Assembly (NCBI RefSeq): GCF_000379465.1 | Contig: NZ_KB905381.1 | Span: forward strand, 558,001-622,000 | Direction: 5' to 3' | DNA: 64,000 bases | DNA from: Sciscionella marina DSM 45152 | Lineage (GTDB): Bacteria; Actinomycetota; Actinomycetes; Mycobacteriales; Pseudonocardiaceae | Part shown: in pieces, positions 51,601 to 59,124 of the stretch | How the letters are laid out: each line of letters begins with the position of its first letter | Position numbering within the stretch: position 1 is the stretch's first letter | Position numbers and translations under genes: made by a program | Notes under the pieces: generated by a model | The model's database searches: none | What the model was told of the DNA's origin: nothing | Seen by the model: the letters and a program-made list of their open reading frames with translations, nothing else

Positions 51601-51894
51601 GAGGTCGAGGGAATCGTGGTGCGCGGGCGGATGGATGCCGTGTTCGCCGATGCCGACGGCGGCTGGACCGTCGTGGACTGGAAGACCGGCATGGTCCCGG
51701 ACGAGGAACACATGCGCGCCGTTTCCGTGCAGCTGGCGATCTACCGGCTGGCCTGGGCCGCGATCGCCGATGCCGGGGTGGAGCGGGTGCGGGCGGCCTT
51801 CTACTACGTGCGCGCCGACCGCACCGTCGCCCCCGCGGACCTGCTCGACGTGGACGGGCTGCGCGAGCTGCTGCGCACCGTGCCGAGCGAGTGA
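48643..51894 (+). CDS. adnB: AdnB, helicase-nuclease subunit
   Basis: The second AdnAB subunit, 1083 residues, with intact UvrD/PcrA motor motifs: VVAGAGAGKTETMAARVVYL (P-loop), LTFTRKAARQLAERV, LLDEYQDTGHAQRVLL (Walker B), AVGDPAQSIYGWRGAS, VLTVHAAKGLEWQLVAVP and LCYVAFTRTEHTLL. The C-terminal nuclease domain has GTAFHAWLEH and VVDWKTGM with catalytic Asp and Lys. It is therefore the principal translocating motor. Its ATG overlaps the adnA stop (ATGA), consistent with equal subunit supply. An acidic linker (about residues 830-880) joins motor and nuclease. Confidence 0.95.
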   Translation: MREPLSPLHISAALGLPAPTGEQAEVIGAPIEPALVVAGAGAGKTETMAARVVYLVANGFVTPEHVLGLTFTRKAARQLAERVRARLRRLAGSPLLEQTDPSGALRAEVLASEPTVLTYNAYAGRLVAEHGLRLPVEPGARVLTETAAWQLASSVVSTWDGELETSYVPATVTAHLLALAGELAEHLVDTETLAAHAERICQAVEHAPRAKGQGTAIKEETRKRLDVQRLRVALLPLVAEYQRRKRAEGAIDFADQMALAARLAAEHPEVGETERGRYRAVLLDEYQDTGHAQRVLLRTLFGKGARESVPVTAVGDPAQSIYGWRGASAANLPRFTTDFPNGGRPAGEYSLLTSFRNPPQVLAIANRTAKELRDAGLRVGELRARTGAEPAEVRAALHPDVETEREWVAGELAARWHAHVERTGSAPTAAVLVRRRADMAELAAALRARGLPVEVVGLGGLLREPEVRDLVSTLRVLIDPLAGTAAARLLTGARWRIGAADLSALWARCRELAEAGEAGQSSPELLAGVDVRGALPGELAEQAGLVDAIDDPGPPERYTELGYARIRALGRELGMVRSRMDQPLAELVADVERTMRLDIETLSRPGPVGRTQLDRFAEVVADYAASSPNANLRALLDYLATAEDAEDGLEPGEVVVAEDRVQVLTVHAAKGLEWQLVAVPHLVEGVFPARKQASSWLGNVAELPAELRGDSIDLPELRLPAGGDRKELEEALAKHEEDFDDRRLTEERRLCYVAFTRTEHTLLASAHWWGATGKKPRHPSVLLREVRELLEADPELGEIACWAPEPEPDEENPVAARQHSADWPADPLGERRDAVAEGAALVRAALEAEDVEDTETEDDPEGWAAEVDVLLAERAARAERAERVALPAQLSVSQLVELAEDPGALATRLRRPLPFEPNPATRRGTAFHAWLEHRFASNALLEFDELPGAADGDDTPEADLDRLRAAFLGGQWGNRVPQEVEVGFETEVEGIVVRGRMDAVFADADGGWTVVDWKTGMVPDEEHMRAVSVQLAIYRLAWAAIADAGVERVRAAFYYVRADRTVAPADLLDVDGLRELLRTVPSE

Positions 51895-51918
51895 CCCGCG
51901 CTCACAGCACTGCCAACG

Positions 51919-52980
51919 TCACAGCACCTCCATGCGGTCGTAGTCCGGTTCCGGCGGGCGGTGGGTGCTCGTCCGGTCCAGGTAGAACAGCGCGGTCGAG
52001 GCCATGTCGTCCTGGAGCGGGAGATACCGGTCCAGCGAGCGCCAGCCGAGCGCCTGCACGGTGATCCGCAGGTTCTCGTGGAACCGGAGCGGATCCGGGA
52101 TGTGCCAGCGGTACATGCCGAAGCGCTGCTGGCTGCGGTAGAGCCCATCCGGGCGGAGTATCTGCGGCAGGCCGAGGTACGGGGTGCTGTAAGCGGTGTA
52201 GCCCGCTCCGGGCAGGTCGAAATTCCACGCGCCGCCGAAGTAGTCCTCGGTTCCCGTTCCGCAGATGGTGGGGAATTCTTCGTCCCCGTCCAGGTAGAAC
52301 TTGAACTCCCCTTCGCCCCACCATTCGGAATTGTGCGTTCCGGTCGCCAGATAGGTGCCCACGTAGTGCCCTGCTCCCTCGACGCCTTCGAGCACCGTGT
52401 GCACTTCCTTGTACGGCAGGGGATTGTTCCGCCGCCAGTGCGCGTGCAGATAACCCGAACCCTCGGGAACCTCGGTGAGCTCGTAGTCGACCTGGTAGTA
52501 GACGCGAGCCTGTTCGGGGCCGAGATTGGTGAGGGTGAGCAGCGCGTGTTCGGCGAACGGCATTTCCCAGTAGCTGTTGAATCCCCCCTTGGGATTCACC
52601 GCGATCGGTATCGAATTCACCTGCGCGAATTCACCCCAGCCCTGGCAGAAGAAATCCCCGAGCGGGACCTCGACGGCGGGCTGCTCGTCGTGTTCCCAGT
52701 ACATGCGCAACACCATGCTGCGCCAGTTCTTCGCGTCGGTGGTCAGCCAGATGTGCCGGATCACGGCGGGCCCGGAGATCTCGGCCATGGTGAACCCGGT
52801 GCCCGCGGGGATGTCCACACTCGGTGAGACCTTCCAGCCCTGTCCGAGGTCGCGTGCCGGGTGCGCGCCGGTGCCTTCGGTCGCGGCCCCGCCCGCGCCC
52901 TTGTCCCCGGTGAAGTTCTCCGGAGAGATCGAACGCGAGCGTCCGCCGGTGATTCGCGCCAAGTCTGTGATCCGTGTCAT
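51919..52980 (-). CDS. GH172 (DUF2961) glycoside hydrolase
   Basis: The 353-residue product is a DUF2961 protein, now family GH172, whose known members act on D-arabinofuranose- or fructofuranose-containing glycans. Visible conserved blocks are GWKVSPSVDIPAG, GPAVIRHIWLTTD, WEHDEQPAVEVPLGDFFCQGWG, PKGGFNSYWEMPF, WGEGEFKFYLDGDEEFPTI and CGTGTEDYFGGAWNF with acidic residues of the active site. No signal peptide is present, so it acts inside the cell or leaves by another route. The ATG lies seven bases after TACCGT (minus strand), suggesting a leaderless message. Confidence 0.92.
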   Translation of the reverse strand: MTRITDLARITGGRSRSISPENFTGDKGAGGAATEGTGAHPARDLGQGWKVSPSVDIPAGTGFTMAEISGPAVIRHIWLTTDAKNWRSMVLRMYWEHDEQPAVEVPLGDFFCQGWGEFAQVNSIPIAVNPKGGFNSYWEMPFAEHALLTLTNLGPEQARVYYQVDYELTEVPEGSGYLHAHWRRNNPLPYKEVHTVLEGVEGAGHYVGTYLATGTHNSEWWGEGEFKFYLDGDEEFPTICGTGTEDYFGGAWNFDLPGAGYTAYSTPYLGLPQILRPDGLYRSQQRFGMYRWHIPDPLRFHENLRITVQALGWRSLDRYLPLQDDMASTALFYLDRTSTHRPPEPDYDRMEVL

Positions 52981-53115
52981 AGACACCACGGTAAACGCCC
53001 GTGCGTGCGGGGAAACCCTCCGTTCGGGCGCTGCTCGGATGCGGGTTCGCGAATAGCGGCGGTTCGTCCGTGTCGCGGGTGTACTCCCGGTGCGCGCCCA
53101 GTACGCTGCCCGATC

Positions 53116-54207
53116 GTGACCGGGAAGCAGCGAGGCGGCATCTTCACCAAACTGCGCTCGCGCGAGGAACTGTCCGATCAGCCGGACCATTCGCTCGTGG
53201 GTGTCGTGACGATGCCGGAGATCAAGGTCAGCCCGGCCCGGTCGATCGGCAGGCGGGTGCTGTGGGCGCTGCTCGCGCTCGCCGCGGCCGTGGTGATCGT
53301 CTACGTCGACCGGGGCGGCTACCGGGACTCGTCCAAGCAGGGACCGTTGTCCTGGCTCGACTGCCTCTACTACGCGACCGTCTCGCTCTCCACCACCGGA
53401 TACGGGGACATCACACCGGTCACCGCGACCGCCCGGCTGGTGAACATCGTGCTGATCACCCCGCTGCGGGTGCTGTTCCTGGTGGTCCTGGTCGGTACGA
53501 CACTTTCCGTGCTCACCGAACGTTCCAGGCAGGTATTCCGCATTCAGCGTTGGAGGACCAAGGTGCGCGACCATGTGGTGGTCATCGGCTACGGGACCAA
53601 GGGCCGCTCGGCGGTCGGTGCGCTGCTCGGCGAGGGCACCGATCCGGGTCAGGTGGTCGTCGTGGACACCGACCAATGGGCGCTGGAGGCCGCATCCGGG
53701 CTCGGCTGTGTGACCGTGCACGGCTCGGGGACCCGTTCCGATGTGCTCCGGGTGGCCGGGACCAACCGGGCGCGGGCCATCGTCGTCGCGCCGAGCAGGG
53801 ACGACACCGCCGTGCTCGTCACGCTCACCGCGCGCGAACTCGCCCCGAAGGCGCAGATCGCCGCGTCCATCAGGGAAACCGAGAACGTGCACCTGCTGCG
53901 CCAGTCGGGGGCCGATTCGGTCGTGGTGTCCAGCGAGACCGCCGGGCGGCTGCTCGGCATGGCGACCTCCACGCCGAACGTGGTCGACATGGTCGAGGAC
54001 CTGCTCACCCCGGACGCGGGCCTGGCCATCGCGGAACGGGACGTGGAGCGCGCCGAGATCGGCGGTTCACCGCGGTATCTGCCCGATCTGGTGCTCGGCG
54101 TGGTGCGCGGCGGCCGGCTCTATCGGGTGGACGCACCGGAGGCGGACACCATCGAACGAGGTGACCGGCTGTTGTACGTGCGCAAGGTGACCCCCGCTAC
54201 CGAGTGA
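53116..54207 (+). CDS. Two-helix potassium channel with RCK/TrkA domain
   Basis: The 363-residue product is a MthK/Kch-like potassium channel. It has a first helix near residues 48-68 (VLWALLALAAAVVIVYV), the pore loop with selectivity filter TTGYGD (near 95), and a second helix (LVNIVLITPLRVLFLVVLVGTTLSVL). An RCK domain follows with a Rossmann motif VVVIGYGTKGRSAVGALL and a TrkA-C-like end. Four copies should form a channel gated by an ion or nucleotide bound to RCK. The GTG at 53116 is eight bases after TACGCT; a start at 53212 is less likely. Confidence 0.93.
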   Translation: MTGKQRGGIFTKLRSREELSDQPDHSLVGVVTMPEIKVSPARSIGRRVLWALLALAAAVVIVYVDRGGYRDSSKQGPLSWLDCLYYATVSLSTTGYGDITPVTATARLVNIVLITPLRVLFLVVLVGTTLSVLTERSRQVFRIQRWRTKVRDHVVVIGYGTKGRSAVGALLGEGTDPGQVVVVDTDQWALEAASGLGCVTVHGSGTRSDVLRVAGTNRARAIVVAPSRDDTAVLVTLTARELAPKAQIAASIRETENVHLLRQSGADSVVVSSETAGRLLGMATSTPNVVDMVEDLLTPDAGLAIAERDVERAEIGGSPRYLPDLVLGVVRGGRLYRVDAPEADTIERGDRLLYVRKVTPATE

Positions 54208-54258
54208 TCGGATGCGGGGCGGGCAGCGATACGCCGGTGAATCTGTCAGTATCGAAGG

Positions 54259-54693
54259 GTGACAAGCTCGCGCAGGACCCGGCTGCTCCCGATCGCGATC
54301 GCCGCCGTACTCGGCGTCGGCTTCGCCGCGCTCGTGCTGTGGCTGCTCCCAGGTGTGCTCGGCGGGGACACCGCTGCCGGGCAGCAGAACGCTGTGGACG
54401 CGATGGTCAAGTCGAGCGCGCAGTGCACCGGAGCGGATCCGCACGATACGGTCAGTTACACGGTCTCCGGCGAGTCGCGCAACGCCAAGCTCGACGGCTG
54501 CGGGAGTGAGGTCGGCCAGCAGGTGCGGGTCGTGCTCCCCGGGCCCGGGGAGCAGTACGCCAGCCTGGCGAACAACGCGGGCAGCGGAGTGGGGTCCAAG
54601 CGGCTCGCGTTCGCCGGCCTCGCGCTCGCCGGGATCTGCGGTGGGCTGTTCGTCGGATTCAGTCCGGTCGTCCGGCGCCCGCACGCGCTCTGA
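54259..54693 (+). CDS. Membrane protein with two helices and an extracytoplasmic loop
   Basis: The 144-residue product has a helix at residues 10-32 (LPIAIAAVLGVGFAALVLWLLP), a loop of about 80 residues with two Cys (QCTG and DGCGS) that could form a disulfide outside the membrane, and a second helix near 115-135 (LAFAGLALAGICGGLFVGF). No known domain is recognised. The GTG start follows AAGG. It is 51 bases downstream of the potassium channel gene and may be cotranscribed, so an accessory role to the channel is possible but unproven. Confidence 0.75.
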   Translation: MTSSRRTRLLPIAIAAVLGVGFAALVLWLLPGVLGGDTAAGQQNAVDAMVKSSAQCTGADPHDTVSYTVSGESRNAKLDGCGSEVGQQVRVVLPGPGEQYASLANNAGSGVGSKRLAFAGLALAGICGGLFVGFSPVVRRPHAL

Positions 54694-54733
54694 TCCCTAC
54701 CTGCCCCGATTCTCAACCGCGCCGATCTTTCTT

Positions 54734-54779
54734 TGCGGAGTGACCTTTGCAGAATTTTCTCTGCAAAGGTCACTCTGCA
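54734..54779. repeat. Long perfect palindrome (REP-like hairpin)
   Basis: GAGTGACCTTTGCAGA (54738-54753) and its exact complement TCTGCAAAGGTCACTC (54760-54775) flank ATTTTC; four more outer bases pair with one wobble, giving a 20-bp stem. The stretch is visibly AT-richer than its surroundings and has no T-run after it. It lies between two same-strand genes and may be a dispersed palindromic element. Confidence 0.7.
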
Positions 54780-54851
54780 TGCGGCGGTGGTCGCGGCCGG
54801 TGTGGACCGGGTCACGACGAGCCCGTGCGCCCGGCGGCTACTGTGGGGAGC

Positions 54852-56135
54852 ATGATCAGCCCGGACATCCATCGGTTCACGTGTTCGAACGGCCTTCGGG
54901 TGCTGCTCGCCCCGGACAGCGGGCTCGGCCTCGTCGCGGTGAGCGTGCACTACGACGTCGGTTTCCGCTCCGAACCGGAAGGCCGGACCGGGTTCGCGCA
55001 CCTGTTCGAGCACCTGATGTTCCAGGGAAGCGAATCGCTGGAGAAACTCGCGCATTTCCGGCATGTCCAGGGTTCCGGCGGCTCGTTCAACGGGTCCACG
55101 CACCCGGACTACACCGATTACTTCGAGGTGCTGCCCTCCGCCGCGCTCGAGCGGGCTCTCTTCCTCGAGGCGGACCGGATGCGCGCGCCCCGGATCACCG
55201 AGGAGAACCTGCGCAACCAGGTCGACGTGGTCAAGGAGGAAATCCGGCTCAACGTGCTCAACCGGCCCTACGGCGGGTTCCCGTGGATCACCCTGCCGCC
55301 GGTGCTCTACCAGACGTTCCCGAACGCGCACAACGGTTACGGCGACTTCTCCGAGCTGGAGAGCGCGACCGTGGAGGACTGTGCCTCCTTCTTCGACACT
55401 TACTACGCTCCGTCGAACGCAGTGCTCACCATCGCCGGGGAGTTCGAAGTGGACACCGCGATTGCCTTGGTGGAGAAGCACTTCGGGGACGTTCCGGCCC
55501 GCCCGCGCCCGGTCCGCCCGGACTTCGGGGAGCCGGCACCCGAGAGCCAGCGCACCGGGAACGTGGTCGACGCGCACGCCCCGCTTCCCGCCCTCGCGGT
55601 CGGCTACCGGCTGCCCGACCCGGTGAGCGATCTGGACGGTTACCTCGCCAGCCACGTGCTCGGCGCGGTGCTCACCGAGGGCGATGCCTCGCGGCTGCAA
55701 CAGCGGATGGTGCACACCGAACCGCTGGTGGTGGAGGTGAACGCGCGCTGCGGGCTGATGGGCGCCCCGCTGGATTCCCGTGATCCGGACACCTTCGTGT
55801 TCACCGCGATCCACACCGATGAGGTGGCGAGCGAGAAGGTGCTCGCGGTCGTGGACGAGGAACTGGAACGCCTCGCCGAGACCGGCCCGGACGAGACCGA
55901 ACTGGCCCGGGTGTCCGCGCGCTGGGCCGCCGCGCTGCACGGCAACCATGACCGGCTCGTCTCCCGCGCGCTGGACTACGGTGCGACCGAGCTGCTGCAC
56001 GGGAGCGCCGAACTCGTCGCCGAACTGCCCGAGCGCATCGGCGCCGTGACCGCGAACCAGGTCGCCGAGGCAGCCGCCGCGAAACGAACCACGGCCCGTG
56101 CCGTGCAGACCGTGACCCCAGGAGGACAGCAGTGA
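54852..56135 (+). CDS. M16 zinc peptidase, catalytic subunit
   Basis: The 427-residue product is a pitrilysin/M16 peptidase with the inverted zinc motif HLFEHLMFQGSE (H-x-x-E-H, near residue 55) and the downstream Glu ligand in VDVVKEEIRLNVLNRPYGG. It is a half-size M16B subunit that normally pairs with a non-catalytic partner, here the next gene. The ATG lies seven bases after TACTGT (54839-54844); GGGGAG is also present. No signal peptide is seen, so the peptidase pair probably works in the cytoplasm on peptides. Confidence 0.93.
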   Translation: MISPDIHRFTCSNGLRVLLAPDSGLGLVAVSVHYDVGFRSEPEGRTGFAHLFEHLMFQGSESLEKLAHFRHVQGSGGSFNGSTHPDYTDYFEVLPSAALERALFLEADRMRAPRITEENLRNQVDVVKEEIRLNVLNRPYGGFPWITLPPVLYQTFPNAHNGYGDFSELESATVEDCASFFDTYYAPSNAVLTIAGEFEVDTAIALVEKHFGDVPARPRPVRPDFGEPAPESQRTGNVVDAHAPLPALAVGYRLPDPVSDLDGYLASHVLGAVLTEGDASRLQQRMVHTEPLVVEVNARCGLMGAPLDSRDPDTFVFTAIHTDEVASEKVLAVVDEELERLAETGPDETELARVSARWAAALHGNHDRLVSRALDYGATELLHGSAELVAELPERIGAVTANQVAEAAAAKRTTARAVQTVTPGGQQ

Positions 56136-57505
56136 GCCGAACCGCAGCGGAGATCGCGAGCACCGAGCGCGGACCGCGCGAGCTTCCCCCGCTCGGCGTC
56201 CAGCCGCCCGCCGCCGGTCTCGAACACGTGGACACGGTGCTGCCGAACGGATTACGGGTGCTCGCGGTGGCCTCGCGCGGAGTGCCGTTGGTGGAGCTGC
56301 GGTTGCGCATCCCGTTCGCCAAACGCGGGGCGGGCACCGGAGACCCCGCCTACGCCGCGCGCGCCGAGGTACTCGCCGGCACGATCCTGACCGGAACGAG
56401 CCACCGGGACCGGATCGCCATGGACACCGATCTGGCGCTGGTCGGCGGCGAACTCGACGCGGTCGTGGATCCGGAGAAACTGCTCATCGAGGGCAGCTGT
56501 CTCGCCGGGGGACTGGACAAACTGCTCGAGGTGCTTGCCGACGCGCTCACCTCGGCGAGCTATGTCCCGTCCGAAGTGGACAACGAGCGGGCGCGACTGG
56601 TGGAACGGCTCTCGGTCGCCTGGTCCCAGCCGAGCATCATCGCCCGCGCGGCGCTGCAACGGCATCGCTACGCCGATCACCCGTACGCGCTCGAGGTTCC
56701 GCAGGCTTCGGACGTCACCACCGTCACCGGTGAAGAAGTCCGCGCCATGCACGCGGAATCGGTGCTGCCGCGCGGATCGAGCCTGGTGCTGGTCGGCGAT
56801 TTCGACCCGGCCGAGGTGACCGGCCGGCTCGCGGACGCGCTCGGTGGCTGGACCGGGGAGCAGACCGCGCAGGAAATGCCGCCGCTTCCCGAACTCACCG
56901 GCGGCGATATCGCGCTCGTGCACCGGGAAGGCGCGGTGCAGTCGCAGATTCGCCTTTCCGCGCAGGGGATCGCGCGCACCGATGAGCGTTATGCCGCACT
57001 GCAGCTGGCGAACATGATCTACGGCGGATACTTCTCCTCCCGGCTGGTGGAGAACATTCGCGAGGACAAGGGCTACACCTACGGGGCGAGCAGCAGGCTC
57101 GAGTTCACCCCGGCGGGCTGCTCGGTGCTGGTCGGCGCGGACACCGCGAGCGAGGTAACCGCGGCTGCCCTGCTCGAGACCCGGTACGAGCTCGCGCGCC
57201 TTGCCATCGTGGAACCGAGCGAGGCGGAGACCGAATCGGTTCGCCAGTACGCCATCGGTTCGCTGCTGACCGCGCGCTCCGCGCAGGCCGGGCTGGCCAG
57301 CCAGCTGGCCGCACTGGTGGCGGTCGGGCTCGGCGTGGAGTGGCTTTCCGGGCACCAGGCCCGGCTCGAGGCGGTCACCCGGGAGCAGATCGCCGAGACG
57401 GCAGCCGAGTTCTTCGCCCCGGCCAGGTTCACCGGAGTGGTCGTCGGGGATGCCGCACTGCTGTCGGCGAAGCTGCGCGTGCTCGGCGGCGTGGTGATCC
57501 CGTGA
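56132..57505 (+). CDS. M16 peptidase, non-catalytic partner subunit
   Basis: The 457-residue product has the M16 fold (TVLPNGLRVLAVASRGVPLVELRLRI; ALQRHRYADHPYALEVP; VLVGDFDPAEVTGRL) but no H-x-x-E-H zinc motif; it keeps the Arg/Tyr substrate-carboxylate motif NIREDKGYTYGASS (near residue 305). This is the usual division of labour in bacterial M16B heterodimers. Its GTG overlaps the stop of the catalytic subunit (GTGA), so equal production is expected. The next gene, nudC, overlaps its end in the same way. Confidence 0.92.
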   Translation: MSRTAAEIASTERGPRELPPLGVQPPAAGLEHVDTVLPNGLRVLAVASRGVPLVELRLRIPFAKRGAGTGDPAYAARAEVLAGTILTGTSHRDRIAMDTDLALVGGELDAVVDPEKLLIEGSCLAGGLDKLLEVLADALTSASYVPSEVDNERARLVERLSVAWSQPSIIARAALQRHRYADHPYALEVPQASDVTTVTGEEVRAMHAESVLPRGSSLVLVGDFDPAEVTGRLADALGGWTGEQTAQEMPPLPELTGGDIALVHREGAVQSQIRLSAQGIARTDERYAALQLANMIYGGYFSSRLVENIREDKGYTYGASSRLEFTPAGCSVLVGADTASEVTAAALLETRYELARLAIVEPSEAETESVRQYAIGSLLTARSAQAGLASQLAALVAVGLGVEWLSGHQARLEAVTREQIAETAAEFFAPARFTGVVVGDAALLSAKLRVLGGVVIP

Positions 57506-58413
57506 AGTTCACCCTCGACGGACTGCCGAGGCTTTCGCGGTCCACTGTGGACAGGACCGAACCGTTGCGCGACGAGGTGCAGCGGCTGCGGTCCGGCTGG
57601 GCGGACGCGCGGGTGCTCAGCGTCGACAGCAAGGGGCGCGCGCAGGTCACCGAGGACGGTGGCGCCCTGGTTTTCCAGCCGGCCGAAGAACTCGGCGAAC
57701 TGCCCCCGGACGGCGCGGTGCTGCTCGGTGAACAGGACGATCTCGCCTACTGGGCGGTGCGCGCCGAACTGCCCGAGGACGCGCGGCACACCGACCTGCG
57801 GCTCGGTGGGGCGCTGCTGGACGACACCGGCGCGGGCCTGTTCGTCACCGCGGTCGCCACCCTGAACTGGCAGCGGAGCACGCGATTCTGCGTGCGCTGC
57901 GGCAATCCCGTGCGGATCATCCGCTCCGGCTGGGCGAGCTGGTGCGCGCACTGCGAGGTCGAGGACTATCCGCGCACCGATCCGGCGGTGATCTGCCTCG
58001 TGCACGACGGCGAAGGTGAAAACGGCGAGCACGTGCTGCTGGCGCGCCAGCCGAGCTGGCCGGAGACCTTCTTCTCGGTGCTCGCCGGGTTCGTCGAGGC
58101 GGGCGAAGCACTCGAAGCCTGCGTGCACCGGGAGATCTGCGAGGAAGTCGGCATCGAGGTGGATTCGGTGCGCTACCTGGGCAGTCAGCCCTGGCCGTTC
58201 CCGCGGTCCCTGATGCTCGGATTCACCGCCGTCGCCGATCGGTCCGCGCCGCTGCGGCCCGCGGACGGGGAGATCGCCGAGGCGCGCTGGGTATCCCGGG
58301 ACGCGCTGCGCGCGGCGATCGAGGCGCCCGGTGAGGTGGTGGACGGCCTCGTCATGCCGGGCAATTCCTCCATCGCCGCCTCGATGTTGCGCTCCTGGGC
58401 GCAGGCAGGCTGA
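57502..58413 (+). CDS. nudC: NAD(+) diphosphatase / RNA deNADding enzyme NudC
   Basis: Cleaves the pyrophosphate of NAD(H), and in bacteria removes NAD caps from RNA 5' ends. The 303-residue product has a zinc ribbon (FCVRCG then WCAHCEVEDYPRTDP, near residues 131-156), the NUDIX box GFVEAGEALEACVHREICEEVGIEV and the family-specific SQPWPFPRSLMLGF right after it. The GTG overlaps the M16 partner stop. The three-gene coupling with the M16 pair is tight, though no functional link is obvious. Confidence 0.95.
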   Translation: MKFTLDGLPRLSRSTVDRTEPLRDEVQRLRSGWADARVLSVDSKGRAQVTEDGGALVFQPAEELGELPPDGAVLLGEQDDLAYWAVRAELPEDARHTDLRLGGALLDDTGAGLFVTAVATLNWQRSTRFCVRCGNPVRIIRSGWASWCAHCEVEDYPRTDPAVICLVHDGEGENGEHVLLARQPSWPETFFSVLAGFVEAGEALEACVHREICEEVGIEVDSVRYLGSQPWPFPRSLMLGFTAVADRSAPLRPADGEIAEARWVSRDALRAAIEAPGEVVDGLVMPGNSSIAASMLRSWAQAG

Positions 58414-58458
58414 GGTTGTGACGGGTGCCACGCCAGTGGAAACCCGGCCGGCGGAATC

Positions 58459-58472
58459 GTTGAAGGTTCAAC
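58459..58472. promoter_or_regulatory. Palindrome upstream of the nitroreductase gene
   Basis: GTTGAA-GG-TTCAAC is a perfect 14-base inverted repeat 44 bases before the nitroreductase start. It is well placed to be a repressor site over the promoter, but no regulator is encoded next to it. Confidence 0.5.
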
Positions 58473-58515
58473 TACGTTGTACGGGTGGGCAAGCCGAGTG
58501 AGAAGGAGACACCCG

Positions 58516-59124
58516 ATGACGACCGCAACCGAGCTGCTCTCGATCCCCGCCGAGGTCCAGGACCTGCTGTTCCGTGAGGCACGCACGGCGAACACGTTCA
58601 CCGAAGAGCCGGTGAGCGAGGAGCAGCTGCGCGCGATCTACGACCTCGTCAAGTGGGGCCCGACCTCGATGAACCAGCAGCCACTGCGCGTGGTGCTGGT
58701 GCGCAGCGAGGAAGCCAGGCAGCGCCTGTTGCCGCATCTGATGGAGGGCAACCGGGCCAAGACCGAGCGCGCGCCGCTGACCGCGCTGCTGGCCGCGGAC
58801 ACCGAATTCCACGAGCGGCTGCCCGAGGTCTTCCCGCACAACCCGGGCGCCAAGAACCTGTTCGCGGACAACGAAGAATTCCGGCACACCAACGCGAAGC
58901 TGAACGCCTCCCTGCAGGTGGCCTACTTCATCATCGGAGTGCGTGCCGCCGGGCTCGCCGCGGGCCCGATGACCGGATTCGACGGGGCCGGAATCGCCGA
59001 GGAGTTCTTCCCCGGCGGGGCCCACCACCCGCTGGTCGCGATCAACATCGGCAAGCCGGGGGAGAACGCCTGGTTCGGCCGCCTGCCGCGACTGTCCTAT
59101 GAGGACGTCGTCACCACCGTCTGA
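58516..59124 (+). CDS. Nitroreductase-family protein (RutE/HadB-like)
   Basis: The 202-residue product is an FMN-dependent nitroreductase-fold enzyme closest in plan to malonic semialdehyde reductase RutE/YdfG types: LFREARTANTFTEEPVSEEQLRAIYDLVKWGPTSMNQQPLRVVLVRS (residues 17-63), NAKLNASLQVAYFIIGVRAAGLAAGPMTGFD, and INIGKPGENAWFGRLPRLSYEDVV. AAGGAG precedes the ATG. No other rut gene is present, so it is better read as a general reductase of aldehydes, enones or nitro compounds. It overlaps the convergent P-loop gene by 14 bases. Confidence 0.9.
   Translation: MTTATELLSIPAEVQDLLFREARTANTFTEEPVSEEQLRAIYDLVKWGPTSMNQQPLRVVLVRSEEARQRLLPHLMEGNRAKTERAPLTALLAADTEFHERLPEVFPHNPGAKNLFADNEEFRHTNAKLNASLQVAYFIIGVRAAGLAAGPMTGFDGAGIAEEFFPGGAHHPLVAINIGKPGENAWFGRLPRLSYEDVVTTV

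Noticed and set aside
54259-54693. Reading the two-Cys membrane protein as a CcmE-like heme chaperone
   Set aside because: CcmE-like proteins need a conserved heme-binding His and OB-fold motifs. This protein has a second transmembrane helix and no clear His motif, so the assignment was not made.
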